64,000 nucleotides of DNA. Source: Delphinus delphis (lineage: Eukaryota > Chordata > Mammalia > Artiodactyla > Delphinidae). The notes beneath the pieces were generated by a model, which saw only the letters and a program-made list of their open reading frames with translations, was not told where the DNA came from and did not search any database. Below, one piece after another: positions 22,548 to 34,084 of this stretch (position 1 is its first letter; each line of letters begins with the position of its first letter). The position numbers and the translations under genes are program-made. The stretch lies in contig NC_082698.1 in the NCBI RefSeq assembly GCF_949987515.2, forward strand, positions 32,702,070 through 32,766,069. Reading direction: 5' to 3'.

Positions 22548-22691
22548 AAGAATATCATCAATCTGCAAGGACTTTGTTTTGGATTGGTTTTAATAAATAT
22601 ATCAATTTGGAGAAAGATAACATCCTGACCATACTGAGGCTTCTAATCCATAAACATGATGTAGCTAACTCGTACTAGTGCTTCTCTCTCC

Positions 22692-22750
22692 ACATATATA
22701 TGAATATATGTAGGTATATGTATACACACACCTCTGTATATATATACATA
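22692..22750. repeat. TA/CA-rich imperfect microsatellite
   Basis: Mixed ATAT, GTAT and ACAC runs, interrupted and probably old. Confidence 0.7.
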
Positions 22751-22759
22751 TCTTCTCTT

Positions 22760-23545
22760 TTTTGCTGTTTCATAACTATTTTATTGTGATTTAAGAGCTT
22801 TGCCCAAAACAATATCTGATTTCCTCAGAGAAAATATTTAAGTTGAAATACCTTTGTATTAAAACTAGATTAGATGTCATGGACATCTAATAGTATTTTA
22901 AAAATAAAATACTGGGAGCAAGATGTGCCTTAGAATTAAATTGGTTTTATTGTTTTTAAGTAGAATAATGCCTGCATGTTTACTGTTTTTATGAATGTGA
23001 CATATTGTGTGATAGCTAGGCCTAGCAGCTCTCTCATGGTGAGTGATACTTATATAAGAGCAACCTAAAAAAAGAAAACTCTGTAGATCCTGGGGGAAAG
23101 AGGGACTCTTCTTGACTATTTTCTGCATGTCATAGATGGAAGAGCTGCTGCAGGGCCAGGCTGCTTTCACAGTGTGTGTGTCACTTGCAGAACGTCACAC
23201 AGCTGAACTGTGTGTGCTCGCAGGAGGCAGAGGACAGCAGGTGTGTAAAGTGGCCATGCTGTGTAGAGGCAGGGCCAACCACACAGCCCTCTGGAGTCTC
23301 AGGGAAGAGCAAGCCATGCATAGCATTGTTGTCTGAATGTGAACTCTTAATAGATTATTAACATAAAGTATTTTCTTATAATCCTCAAGAATTTTTGGCC
23401 CATCTGGAACCTTTCATGAAGGTTAGTGGAGGGCTACCAAGGCAGCTAGATCTGAGAAGCCACAATCCTGGACAGCTGGGAAGCCCAGAGAAGAAAGTCT
23501 GACATTTGCTTCCACCTTGTCCTACAATGAATTTGCTGCTTTGAA
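22760..23545. other. No recognisable gene
   Basis: AT-rich, then a more balanced stretch (23130-23330) with overlapping short frames of chance type. No splice-framed exon was seen. Confidence 0.45.
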
Positions 23546-23548
23546 AAT

Positions 23549-23872
23549 GATGGCTGACTCTCTACAAAACAGAAACAGACTCACAGACATAGGGAACAGA
23601 CGTGTGGTTGCCAAAGGGGAGGGGGAATGGGGGAGGGATGGACTGGGAGTTTGGGGTTAGTAGATGCCAACTATTACATATAGAATGGATAAACAACAAG
23701 GTCCTACTGTACAGCACAGAGAACTATATTCAATATCTTGGGATAAACCATAATGGAAAAGAACATAAAAAAGAATGTATATACGTGTATAACTGAGTCA
23801 CTTTGTTGTGCAGCAGAAATTAACACAACATTGTAAATCAACTATATTTCAAAAAAAAAATAAGTTAAAAAA
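23549..23872 (+). mobile_element. L1 3' end
   Basis: 'acagacgtgtggttgccaaaggggaggggg', 'gtcctactgtacagcacagagaactatattcaatatctt', 'cactttgttgtgcagcagaaattaacacaacattgtaaatcaactatat' and an A tail. It is the 3' end of an L1 older than the youngest copies here. Confidence 0.9.
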
Positions 23873-23899
23873 ATAACTAAAATGGAAAGTGATGGTTGA

Positions 23900-24503
23900 G
23901 AGGCTCAGACATAGATTACACAGATTTAATATTTTGTATTCATCTATACAGAGGTCTTGCACATCTTTTGTTAAATTTGTTCCTATGTCGGTGCTGCTAT
24001 TGTAAATGGAATTATTTTACATTTCATTTTCTAGTTGTTTGCTGCTAGAATGCAGAAATACAATTGATTATTGTGTGTAGACATTATAACTTATACCCTT
24101 GCTAAGGTCACTTATTACTTCTAGCAGATAATTTGTAGGTGACTTAGAATTTTCTGCAGGGACATCCATGTCATCTTCAAATAAAGAGTTTTGCTTCTTT
24201 CGTTCTAAAATGTATACATTTTGTTTCTTTTCTGCACTTGCTAGGATCTCCAATTCTGATGCTAATATAAGTACAAAGAGTGCATATCCTTCCCATGTTC
24301 TCAGTCCTAGAGAGTATTCTATACATGATTACTTAATAAGATGTTAGGTGTAGGTGTCTCATAAATGCCCTTTGTTAAACTGAGCATTTTCCTTTGTATT
24401 CCTAGTTTGCTGGAAGTTTTATCACAAATGAGTTTTGCCCAATGCTTTTTCTGCATTTATTGAGATAACTATAATTTTTCTCCTCTAATAAGTTAACATG
24501 GTA
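23900..24503 (-). mobile_element. Older L1, inverted 5' segment (ORF2)
   Basis: On the minus strand this is ORF2 reverse-transcriptase sequence (for example SLFEDDMDV near 24180, a decayed relative of the usual FADD region). It continues at 25742-25785 beyond the inserted younger L1 and then switches to plus orientation at about 25786, as in a 5'-inverted insertion. Confidence 0.65.
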
Positions 24504-25259
24504 TAGGAATGCAAGAGGGGCTTCCCTGGTGGCGCAGTGGTTGAGAGTCCGCCTGCCGATGCAGGGGACACGGGTTCGTGCCCTGGTCCGGGAAGATCCC
24601 ACATGCCGCGGAGCGGCTGGGCCCGTGAGCCATGGCCGCTGAGCCTGCGCGTCCGGAGCCTGTGCTCCGCAACAGGAGAGGCCACAACAGTGAGAGACCC
24701 GCGTACCGCAAAAAAAAAAAAAAAAAAAAAAAAAAGGAATGCAAGAGATTTCTGTGCATTAATTTTGTATCCTGCTACTTTACCAAATTCATTGATTAGC
24801 TCCAGTAGTTTTCTGGTAGCATCTTTAGGATTCTCTATGTATAGTATCATGTCATCTGCAAACAGTGACTTCTTTTCCAATTTGGATTCCATTTCTTTCC
24901 TTTTCTTCTCTGATTGCCGTGGCTAAAACTTCCAAAACTATGTTGAATAACAGTGGTGAGAGTGGGCAACCTTGTCTTGTTCCTGATCTTAGAGGAAATG
25001 GTTTCAGTTTTTCACCATTGAGGATGATGTTGGCTCTGGGTTTGTCATATATGGCCTTTATTATGTTGAGGTAAGTTCCCTCTGTGCCCACTTTCTGGAG
25101 AGTTTTTATCATAAGTGGTTGTTGAATTTTGTCGAAAGCTTTTTCTGCGTCTGTTGAGATTATCATATGGTTTTTATCCTTCACTTTATTAATATGGTAT
25201 ATCACATTGATTGATTTGCATATATTGAAGAATCCTTGCATTCCTGGGATAAACCCCAC
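24504..25259 (-). mobile_element. Younger L1, inverted 5' segment (ORF2)
   Basis: On the minus strand it encodes ORF2 reverse transcriptase, with [31 protein letters not shown] and [17 protein letters not shown] in the right order. A CHR-1 SINE at 24518-24734 interrupts it. The frame is intact from 25259 to 24852 only, so it makes no working enzyme. Confidence 0.9.
24518..24734 (+). mobile_element. CHR-1 type SINE inside an L1
   Basis: A complete unit with a long A tail. The 13-mer aggaatgcaagag at 24505-24517 is repeated at 24735-24747. It landed in already inverted L1 sequence, so it postdates that L1. Confidence 0.95.
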
Positions 25260-25727
25260 TTTAAAGGATGTTCAACATCACTAATCATTAGAGAAATGCA
25301 AATCAAAACCACAATGAGGTATCACCTCTCACCAGTCAGAATGGCCATCATCAAAAATTCTACAATCAATGCCAGAGAGGGTGTGGAGAAAAGGGAATCC
25401 CCTTGCACTGTTGGTGGGAAAGTAAATTGATACAGCCACTATGGAGAACAGTATGGAGGTTCCTTAAAAAGTGAGAGAGTAGCATTGACATATATACACT
25501 ACCAAATGTAAAATAGATAGCTAGTGGGAAGCAGCTGCATAGCACAGGGACATCAGCTCCGTGCTTTGTGACCACCTAGAGGGGTGGGATAGGGAGGGTG
25601 GGAGGGAGGCACAAGAGGGAGGGGATATGGGGATATATGTATACATATAACTGATTCACTTTGTTATACAGCAGAAACTAACACAACACTGTAAAGCAAT
25701 TATACTCCAATAAAGATGTAAAAAAAA
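25260..25727 (+). mobile_element. Younger L1, 3' segment in plus orientation
   Basis: ORF2 end and 3' UTR: 'ggatgttcaacatcactaatcattagag', 'gggaagcagctgcatagcac', 'cacaacactgtaaagcaattatactccaataaagatgt' and a poly(A). The junction with the inverted part is at 25259/25260. Direct repeats aagttaacatggta (about 24490-24503) and aagttaaaatggta (25728-25741) bracket the whole element. Confidence 0.9.
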
Positions 25728-25741
25728 AAGTTAAAATGGTA

Positions 25742-26490
25742 AACTATACTAATTGATTTTCAAGTATTGAAAGAATTTTGCAAATTCATGGAAAATTAAA
25801 AAAACCTAGAGTAACCAAAATAATTTTTAAGGGAAGAACAAATTGGAGTACTTACACAACCTATTTTCAAGACTTCTACAAAGCTACAGTAAACTTGATG
25901 GTGTGCTGTCAGCATAAGGATAGAAATTTAGGTCAATGGAATAGAATAGAGTCTAGAAATATAACAACACATTTAGTCAATTGGCTTTTCAACAAAGGTG
26001 CAAAGGTAATTCAATGGGGAAAGGATAGTCAATAAATGGCCCTGGATCCAAATAGAAAAACAGTGAACATCAACCCCTACATCACAATACACAACAATTA
26101 ATTCAGAATGATTTACAGTGCTAAACATAGAATCTAAAACTATAAAACTTCTAGAAGAAAACAGGAGAAATCTTCATGACCTTGGGATACAGAAACATTT
26201 CTTAGAACACAAAAAGCACTAACCATAAAAGGGAAAAAAAGGTAAAATGGACTTAATCAAAATTTAAAACTTCCACTCTTCAAAAAAAAAATACCATTAA
26301 GAAACAAAAAGGCAAGTCACAGATTGGGAGAAAATATTCACAATATATATATCTGAAAAGTTCTTGTATCCAGAATATATATTAAAAACTCAATAATAAC
26401 CAGATAAGCCAATTTTTAAAAATGGGCAAAAGACTTGAACAGACACTCCACCAGATAATATAATGGGAACAGCCTATTAACAAATTGTGA
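25742..26490 (+). mobile_element. Older L1, remainder with inversion junction near 25786
   Basis: The first 44 bases continue the antisense segment of 23900-24503. From about 25786 the sequence is sense ORF2: 'aattcatggaaaa', 'caagacttctacaaagctacagtaa', 'gtcaatggaatagaatagagtc', 'gggaaaggatagtc'. Heavily mutated. Confidence 0.7.
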
Positions 26491-26499
26491 CAGATCAAC

Positions 26500-27460
26500 A
26501 AAATTTCTGTATGGAAATAAAAAGTGAACCTCAATCCCTTCTTCACACCATACACAAAAGTTAACTCAAAATGGATGACAGTCCTAAATATAAATGCTAA
26601 AATTATAAACTTTCTAAAAGAAAGCATAGGAGAAAATCTTTATAACCACTGGAATAAGCAGAAATTTCTTAGGCTGAACACAAAAGTACAACCACAAAAG
26701 AAAAACAATTGATAATGTGAACTGTATCACAATTTAAAATATCTGCTCTTCAAAAGGCAAGCCATAATATGGTAGAAAATATTTGTAATATAAATATCTA
26801 ACAAGGGCTCTGCATCCAGAATACATAAAGATCTCCTGCAACTCAATAAAAAAAGACAAGACAATCTTTAAAAATGGGCAAAGATTTGAATAATCTCTTT
26901 TCAAAAGAAGAAATACAAGCACATGAAAAGATGTTCAATATCATCAGTCATCAGGGAAATACCAATTCAACTCTCAATGAGATAGCACTTTATGCCCACT
27001 AGGATGGCTGAAATTAAAAAAACTGACCATACCAAAGTTGGTAAGAATGTGGAGCAACTGCAATATTGTGGTGGGAATATAAAATGGTACAGCCATTTTG
27101 GAAAACGATTTGGCATTTTCTTATAAAGTTAAATATTCATTTACCATATGACTTCCAAATTTCACACATGGAAGAAAAATAAAAGCATGCATTCACAAAC
27201 AGACTTGTATGCAAATGTTTATAGCAGCTTTATTCATAATAGCCTCAAACCGGGAACAACCCAAAAGTCTATTAACAGATAAATAAACAACCTGAGACCT
27301 ATTCATAGAATAGAATACTGCTCAGCAATTGTAAAAAATGATCTTCTTATGTTGTAACAAACCTAATCTCAAGATTTTGAGATTCAAAACATAAATCTCA
27401 AAAATATGAGGTTGTATGAAAGAAGCCAGGCACTGACTGATTCCATGTATTTGAAGTTCT
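26500..27460 (+). mobile_element. Second old L1 (ORF2 C-terminal part)
   Basis: It restarts in the same part of ORF2 already covered at 26050-26480 ('cttcacaccatacacaaaagttaactcaaaatgg' against 'acatcacaatacacaacaattaattcagaatg'). The two copies are too different for a recent tandem duplication. It continues after the hAT element at 27462-27684. Confidence 0.75.
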
Positions 27461-27461
27461 A

Positions 27462-27684
27462 GACCAATGCTGTCCAATATAGTAGCCACTAGCCACATGT
27501 GGCTATTTAAGTGTAAGTAAAAAATTAATTTAAATTAAGTGGAATTAAAAATTCAGTTTCTCAGTTGCCACATTTCAAGTGCCACATTTCAACAGTCATA
27601 TGTGATCAGTGGCAACTGTATAGGACAGCACAGATATAGAGAACATTTCCATCCTGCATAAAGTTCGGTAGGACAGTGCTGTCA
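27462..27684 (+). mobile_element. hAT-type MITE (MER3-like)
   Basis: Terminal 'caatgctgtccaatatagtagccactagccacatgtggct' and the closing 'ggacagtgctgtc' are inverted ends of a common mammalian hAT MITE. It splits an old L1. Another copy lies at 51930-52115. Confidence 0.75.
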
Positions 27685-27885
27685 GAAAACATGCAAAATT
27701 ATGGTATTCAGGAGAATCAGATGAGTGGTCACTGGGGGTTGGTGGCAGGGTGGGAAGGAGTGGAAAGACTATAAAATGGCACAAAGGCACTTTCTGAGGG
27801 TGGTGGAAATGCTCTCTATCTTGATTGGGGTGGTAGCTACCCAGGTGTATACTCATTCAACAGTATACATTACCCCACATCGGCT
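27685..27885 (+). mobile_element. Second old L1, 3' UTR part
   Basis: 'cagatgagtggtcactgggggttggtgg', 'actttctgagggtggtggaaatg' and 'tatcttgattggggtggtagctaccc' are the expected continuation of the L1 broken at 27460. Confidence 0.7.
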
Positions 27886-27889
27886 TTTC

Positions 27890-29470
27890 AAGCGAACCAC
27901 AGGGCTCATTTCATTCCCACTTCGACTCTCAGCCAGGCACTTCTGAGCACTGAACAACTTGCTCAACTGTACAATGTGATGCTGAGAGAGCACCAGGATA
28001 GTGGAAACATTCAGAGTTTGTCTCCATTTGACCTTGCTAAGGCTTAGTGTCTATATCTGTAAAAAGGGCGGGGGGGGGGGGAGTAAAAGTTTCTCATGTA
28101 ATACTCACAATAATCCTATGAAGTAGAAATCCCTCAAAAAATAGTACCTTTTACTCTTATCATTATAAAAAACTTCTGCAGAGTTTTCATATATAACTTC
28201 CTGATGTAGGACCATGTCTGTTTTCCTGTAAATCACCTCTGAGACTATAATAATAGAGGCTCAATAAATATTTGCTCACTTACTGCTTTGTGTAGAATAT
28301 TATTTGTACGTTAGCATGAGATGATTTTCCTTAACTCATCCAGTGCATGCAGCTAAATGATTCTTTAAGTTGTACAAGTTTACTGGGTGCTTAGCACATG
28401 TGCAAGGTAGTACATGACTTCACAGGAAGAGAAAGGCACAGCCAATGCCTACAGGGAAATCATTTGTTATTATAGAGCTACAAGGAAAAAACTTAGGATA
28501 TGAGCTATTATCATGAAATACTGAATGGTACAGTCCAGCCAGTTAAAAAGTGGGGGGATCACTCAACAGTGTGTACTAATTGTGCACCAGATAAAAAATG
28601 AAGATACAGATGGCAGAATTCAGAATGAACTCAAGTCACAAGTGAAGAATTCCTAGAAAATGTCAGTCTTTAAAAGAGGACTCTGCCCTGGGAAGCGAGG
28701 CCAGGGAGAAAACGGAGGAGAGAGGGAGAAAGGAGTCTTGTCTTGGAGATGGGATGGAAAGTCATGCGTTGGCTGGCACATGGAGGCTACTGTGCCTTTG
28801 CTAAGCCTAACTGCAACAGAAGCAGTAGAACCATCCTGGACAATTCATTCTGGGGTTGGAAGTTCTCATACTAGGTCAAGGCAGCACATTTTTGGAAGCC
28901 GTGTAATGAAGAGGAAGAGGAAAGTGGGAAGGACCCGGAGCCACTTCCCTGAAGGCCTTGCTTTACCCAACTAATGCATCAAAAATATAATGGGCTTCCC
29001 CAAGCAGCCAACTGCCACCATTTAGCTGGGGTACCTAGAGCTCATGTTACAAGCAATTTTTAATTAACTGATAGTTAGGCAACATCAACACACCCATTCG
29101 CTAAATGTTTTTTTCAAACTGGTATTCTACAAGTCATTCCTCAATTAATGTAATTGTCTTTCCAAAGAATTAAAAATTCATGTGATGAAAACAAACTCAC
29201 TCTGAATGAGATAAACATAATAGGACTCTTCTACTACCTAACACATTCTCATATTACAGCCTCTCAGTAAAACGATCCTGATTTAATCAAAATAAGATAT
29301 GATTCAACTCCTACAAACTCTTTTCTTTGCGGCTGTGCTTCTTGCTCTCCCTCACTCCTGGGGTCCGTTGCATCTGATACCTAGCCTACATTTCATCATC
29401 ACACTGAGTAAAACATTTTCCAGACGCAATAACTCTCCAGTTTCACAGACGTTCCCCCACAAAGCCCTAG
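27890..29470. other. No recognisable gene
   Basis: Contains a MIR/L2-like scrap near 27995-28290 ('atctgtaaaaagg', 'gaggctcaataaatatttgctc') and a run of twelve Gs at 28070-28081. No exon was recognised. Confidence 0.45.
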
Positions 29471-29488
29471 CAGATGGAAAGCACTTTT

Positions 29489-29802
29489 TTTTTTTTTAAA
29501 TGCTTGGCTTTTTATTTGTTTATTTATTTATTTATTTTTGGCTGTGTTGGGTCTTCATTTCTGTGCGAGGGCTTTCTCTAGTTGTGGCAAGCGGGGGCCA
29601 CTCTTCATCACAGTGTGCGGGCCTCTCACTATCACGGCCTCTCTTGTTGCAGAGCACAGGCTCCAGACGCGCAGGCTCAGTAGTTGTGGCTCACAGGCCT
29701 GGTTGCTCCACGGCATGTGGGATCTTCCCAGACCAGGGCTCGAACCCGTGTCCCCTGCATTAGCAGGCAGATTCTCAACCACTGCGCCACCAGGGAAGCC
29801 CA
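29489..29802 (-). mobile_element. CHR-2-like SINE, antisense
   Basis: The plus strand reads a T tail, '(attt)n', 'ggctgtgttgggtcttcatttctg', and ends 'ctgcgccaccagggaagccc', the reverse of the SINE head. Direct repeats gaaagcactttt lie at 29477-29488 and 29803-29814. Confidence 0.9.
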
Positions 29803-29814
29803 GAAAGCACTTTT

Positions 29815-31140
29815 AAATCCACATACTTAATGCATAGGATAGCCATTTTCATTTTTATATTTGCATTATATTTAACACCAGCACCAATGAAGGTCTTCAG
29901 AGGTCCTCTGGTCAACAAACTTCACAATTATTCCTGTTCCTCATGGCTGCCCACCAATGACATCAAATTCTGGGTGGAAGTCCAAGCCAACAACTGACTC
30001 AAACAGTTGATATCATTCTAATGGCGCTTGTTTTCAGTAGAGTTAAAACTGCAAATAGAACACCTCATTAAAACTCAAAGTTCACTTTAGCTGTGCCTCT
30101 GATTTACCACTGAGAAGTCATCATCCAAAAGGGAGAAGCAATATCATTCATACTTTTTGCCTGATTGAAAAAAAGTGAAATGAACAAGTTTTCTGGGTTC
30201 TGCTGCTCTTGTTTTGTTGTTGTTTGTTTTTAATTTGTTTAATCTATAGGACAATACCTTGGCACTTTTGCTATTTTTCAGAGCAGTGTAACCCAAAGTA
30301 CAGAGCTGTTTGCTGAGTCCACAATCCAAAGCAAGCAGGGCTGCTCTGACCTGCACTACCAGCCTTCCGGCCATTCCTGAGCCTCTGACAAGGGTGGAGG
30401 GGGAGTGGGGTGGGTATTCAGGGAGGCTGAGGGATGTCCAGGTGGAGGCAAGGAGCCCTGACATGGCCAATCGCAGTATCTGGATGGTGTGGGCTCCTCA
30501 GCAGATCAGCTGTGTCACATGACACAGGTAGTACTACACCTGGTAAGGTGTAGTTCATTTTTGTTATCATTATGTCATTATTTCAAGTATCAGTTGTGAT
30601 TTTTATGATGAATGCCAGGGATAAGAAAACAAAGCAGGCTTTGGCAAGAATGTTGTACCACTTTCTACATTAATGAACAAATAACACGTTATATTTTTCC
30701 AATTATAAAAGGAATACACATTTACTGTAGAAAATTTGGAAAAAGTCTGATAAGTATAAAGTAGAAAAGGTAAGATCATTAAGTAAGTCCTAATTTTGTT
30801 ATAACTTCTTTCCAGTTTTTCCTCCATGAACACAGATCTTTCATGGAACTGAAATTATACTGTTTATACCATTTTTATCCTGCTTCTCTTGTTTAATATT
30901 ATATTGTCTAAAAGAATAACTTTGGGACATAATGAAATCTATATAAACATTAGCAATCTCTTTCCCAACAATCTAAATCTTATTATAAAAAGGAGAAGAT
31001 CAGGAAAAATCACATTCTGTGCCTCCCTGAAATCATGCATCATCTCACCTGTTTGATATATTTGTAAACACTGCCCCATTCTTGGAGTACAACAACTTCC
31101 AAATTGCTCAATCTTTCTTCCAAGGGCTGGCCAACCAAAG
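29815..31140. other. No recognisable gene; one unassigned repeat
   Basis: 30640-30900 resembles the unassigned dispersed repeat of 15840-16085 ('attataaaaggaatacacatttactgtagaaaatttgg'). The rest shows no exon or named family. Confidence 0.4.
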
Positions 31141-31144
31141 GGTA

Positions 31145-31240
31145 GGATTCATCCATTCACTTATTCAACAAATATTTTCTGAACACCTACTGTGTGCCAG
31201 ATGCTATGCTAGGCACTGAGTACAGATGGTCCATAAGATT
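31145..31240 (+). repeat. L2-class ancient repeat
   Basis: 'cattcacttattcaacaaatattttctgaacacctactgtgtgccag', 'gatgctatgctaggcactg' is the widespread ancient pattern, here well preserved. Confidence 0.7.
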
Positions 31241-31417
31241 ACCAGGTCTAATTGAAATTTATTAAAGGGATATTTGCTAGGTTTAAGTGACATATTAAAC
31301 TAGGCCAAATGGAGCCAGGTTTGAGGGTGATCTGATCAAAACTAGTCTTTCCAGTTCACCAATTTGACACCCACCTCAGCCAGGGTGGTCTAGCTCCTGT
31401 TCCCTGAACCTGCCTTT

Positions 31418-31764
31418 TTTTTTTTTTTAATTAATTTATTTATTTTTGGCTGCATTGGGTCTTCATTGCTGCGCACGGACTTTCTCTAGTTACAGCGAGT
31501 GGGGGCTACTCTTCATTGCGGTGCACGGGCTTCTCATTGTGGTGGCTTCTCTTGTCGCAGAGCATGGGCTCTAGGAGCACAAGTTTCATTAGTTGTGGCT
31601 GGCGGGCTCAGTAGTTGTGGCTCGCAGGCTCTAGAGCGCAGGCTCATAGTTGTGGCGCACGGGCTTAGTTGCTCCGTGGCATGTGGGATCTTCCCGGACC
31701 AGGGCTTGAACCCGTGTCCCCTGCATTGGCAGGAGGATTCTTAACCACTGCACCACCTGGGAAA
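31418..31764 (-). mobile_element. CHR-2-like SINE, antisense, 17-bp duplication
   Basis: T tail, '(attt)n', 'ggctgcattgggtcttcattgctg', internal repeated 'agttgtggct' blocks, and the reversed head 'ctgcaccacctgggaaa'. The 17-mer tccctgaacctgccttt flanks it at 31401-31417 and 31765-31781. Confidence 0.95.
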
Positions 31765-32147
31765 TCCCTGAACCTGCCTTTCACCTGACTTTCTGTGTCT
31801 TGCTCACCACTCCTGAGAACCCCTACCTTCCTTTCTGCAGAGCCACATTCTATTCAGGAAGCTTTTCTGAACAGTGACTACGAGCCTCACTCTCAAACTG
31901 TTGCTGCACCAACCATCCAGAACCATCCATTCTGTAGACAACCTTAACTGCCCTTGCTCCCTAGTGGGGTGGTGGTAGGTATCCGGGACAGGCACCAGAG
32001 CCTCATTTTCTTTACTATTTCCCTCAGCTATGTACTACATGCATCACTACTAATCACCTAACCATTCCTCTCAGGAACTTCTCCAAATGAATCCCATCTC
32101 TGAAAGGATCTTTCAGGAAAAACATTCTACCCTCTCAATTGCCGCAG

Positions 32148-32150
<3 letters not shown>

Positions 32151-32234
<84 letters not shown>
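32151..32234. repeat. (TG)42 microsatellite
   Basis: Forty-two uninterrupted TG dinucleotides. Uninterrupted arrays of this length are usually polymorphic and can adopt Z-DNA. Confidence 0.98.
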
Positions 32235-32237
<3 letters not shown>

Positions 32238-32374
32238 CTCCTTAAGAAAACGTAACTACTTTACTTGGGTCACCTCACCACCCTTATGCCACATCAAGAC
32301 CTGAGATCTTCCACACAAGGCACCAATCTGAGCGCCTTGTGTATAATCTTATTCAGTCTTCACGGCAACTGCGG

Positions 32375-32485
32375 TGAGGTACATGCTACGACCACAGTTT
32401 CCAGTTTAGAGAAAAGAAAACTGAAGTTTAGAGAGATTAAGCAACTTGCCCAGAGTTATTCAGTTAGCCACTGGTGAAGTATTCA
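32375..32485 (+). repeat. MIR/L2-class ancient repeat
   Basis: 'gaaaactgaagtttagagagattaagcaacttgcccagag' followed by 'attcaaatccacgcag' fits the common ancient pattern. Confidence 0.65.
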
Positions 32486-32564
32486 AATCCACGCAGCTAC
32501 TTCCCCATAGCAAGCTTTTTCTGCCCTGGAGAATATTCTTCCTCACGTGTTCTTCCCATGAGGC

Positions 32565-32745
32565 TGAAACCAGTAATTCTCACATTTTCATCAGCATCAG
32601 AATCACACAGGGGACTTGGTAAAAACACGCTTGCTTGGGTGCTGGTCAAGAGATTCTGGTTCAGGAAGGAGGGGGAGATCTGCATTTTAACAGGCACTCC
32701 CCTGCTAACCAAGTGATTCTGGAGCCAGCTGTCTTCAGACTACAC
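32565..32745 (+). mobile_element. hAT-type MITE (MER5A-like)
   Basis: 'ccagtaattctcaca', 'catcagaatcacacaggggacttgg', 'agattctggttcaggaagg', 'atctgcattttaacaggcactcccc' follow the MER5A-group order. Confidence 0.65.
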
Positions 32746-32848
32746 TGAGAGATATGGTTTTAAACACTAGGAGAATAAACCCATCAGGGGAGAGGCTTTT
32801 GGAAAATGGCATTCGTTTTCTCATTACCCATGATCCATCAGGGCTTTT

Positions 32849-33176
32849 TAAAAAAATTTTTTTAACTAAAAATATTTAAAAAAAATTTTTATTTCGTATT
32901 AGAGTATAGTTGATTTACAATGTTGTAAATGCTATACAGGTGTACAGCAAAGTCAATCAGTTATACATATACATATATCTACTCTTTTTCAGATTCTTTT
33001 CCCATATAGGTTACTACAGAATATTGAGTAGAGTTCCCTGTGCTACACAGTGGGTCTTTGTTGATTATCTATTTTATATACAGCAGTGTGTATATATTAT
33101 TCCCAAACTCCTAATTTATCCCTCCCCCCAACCTTTCCCCTTTGGTAACCATAAATTTGTTTTCTATGTCTGTGAG
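32849..33176 (-). mobile_element. L1 3' end, antisense
   Basis: 'agtatagttgatttacaatgttg', 'gtacagcaaagtcaatcagttatacatatac', 'gagttccctgtgctacacagt' is the reverse of a mid-age L1 3' UTR. Direct repeats tccatcagggctttt lie at 32834-32848 and 33177-33191. Confidence 0.9.
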
Positions 33177-33229
33177 TCCATCAGGGCTTTTCAAAAAGTG
33201 GCAGGACTTATCGTTGAATAGGTACAGAC

Positions 33230-33378
33230 TGTCACCTTGGAATGATGAAATAGTTCTGGAGATGGATGGTAGTGATGGCGGCACTACAATGTGGATATAC
33301 TTAATGCCACTGAACTGCACACTTAAAAATGGTTAAAACGGTAAATCTCATGTTATATTTTACCACAATAAAAAAACG
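33230..33378 (+). mobile_element. Old L1 3' end (L1M-like)
   Basis: 'agttctggagatggatggtagtgatgg', 'actgaactgcacacttaaaaatggttaaaa', 'ttatattttaccacaataaaaaa' form a typical L1MA/MB tail. Confidence 0.85.
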
Positions 33379-33739
33379 GCAGGATACCCAACTCTCAGCT
33401 GTCTTGTAGAAGGTGTCTCTGACACCCTTTCCTGCTGATGTGGAAAGAGGTGAGGTTTACTCCTGAGGGATGGATTCCTTGGGAAAGGGACAACTGAGAG
33501 TAAAAGGTGGAGAAAGTTGGCCCTCTGGTGGCCCCTCCCCAGCTTCGGGCTGGCTGTGACACTCAAAGTCCGGGAGACAGTTCCCAGCACTCTTAAACAC
33601 ACCTCATCCCCTGCCCGCCCGCAGTCTGTCCCTGACATACTCATGAGTGTCCCTGGACAGAGTAAAGAGGGAAGAGAGGAGCTCAAGGGATGTTGGGGAA
33701 AGAGCCTGCTTCAGGGCTCCAGGGCCAGCTCCACCCTGG

Positions 33740-34080
33740 GACCCTCAGCATGTCACCGCACCTCCCTCGGGCGTCACCTGGCCTGTTCCTTCTCACCTTT
33801 CAGATTTCAGCTCAGATGTCATTTCCTCAGAAAGGCTTTGCCTGCCCTAAGGCAGCCCCTCCTCCCCTCCCACTCATCATTTTCTGTAATACTACCCTGC
33901 CTGATGTTTACCATCACTGGAAATTCTATTTACTACTTATTTGTACACTGGTTACTTGTTGGCATTGCCTGATTAGAACCAGAACTTCCTGACAGCTGGG
34001 AATGTGCTGGTTTTGTTCACTGCCATATTCTCTTGCTGGAGATATAATAGGAACTCAATGAATATTTGTAGAATAAATAG
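33740..34080 (+). repeat. L2 3' end
   Basis: 'tttcagctcagatgtcatttcctcagaaaggctttgcctgcc', then 'actacttatttgtacactggttacttgttgg', 'ctgggaatgtgctggttttgttcactgccatattc' and the tail 'aggaactcaatgaatatttgtagaat' are in the L2 order. The frames over it are not genes. Confidence 0.75.
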
Positions 34081-34084
34081 ATTA

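Noticed and set aside
24485..24926. Frames encoding proline/glycine-rich peptides that recur at every CHR-1 site
   Set aside because: The same peptide (for example [18 protein letters not shown]) appears wherever the SINE lies. It is translated SINE, not protein-coding sequence.
24852..25259. Reverse-transcriptase-like protein of 135 residues
   Set aside because: It is a fragment of L1 ORF2 in a truncated, inverted insertion, so it is annotated as mobile element and not as a host gene.
28070..28081. G-quadruplex from a run of twelve Gs
   Set aside because: A single G run without three further runs nearby at regular spacing. Structure is possible but unsupported.
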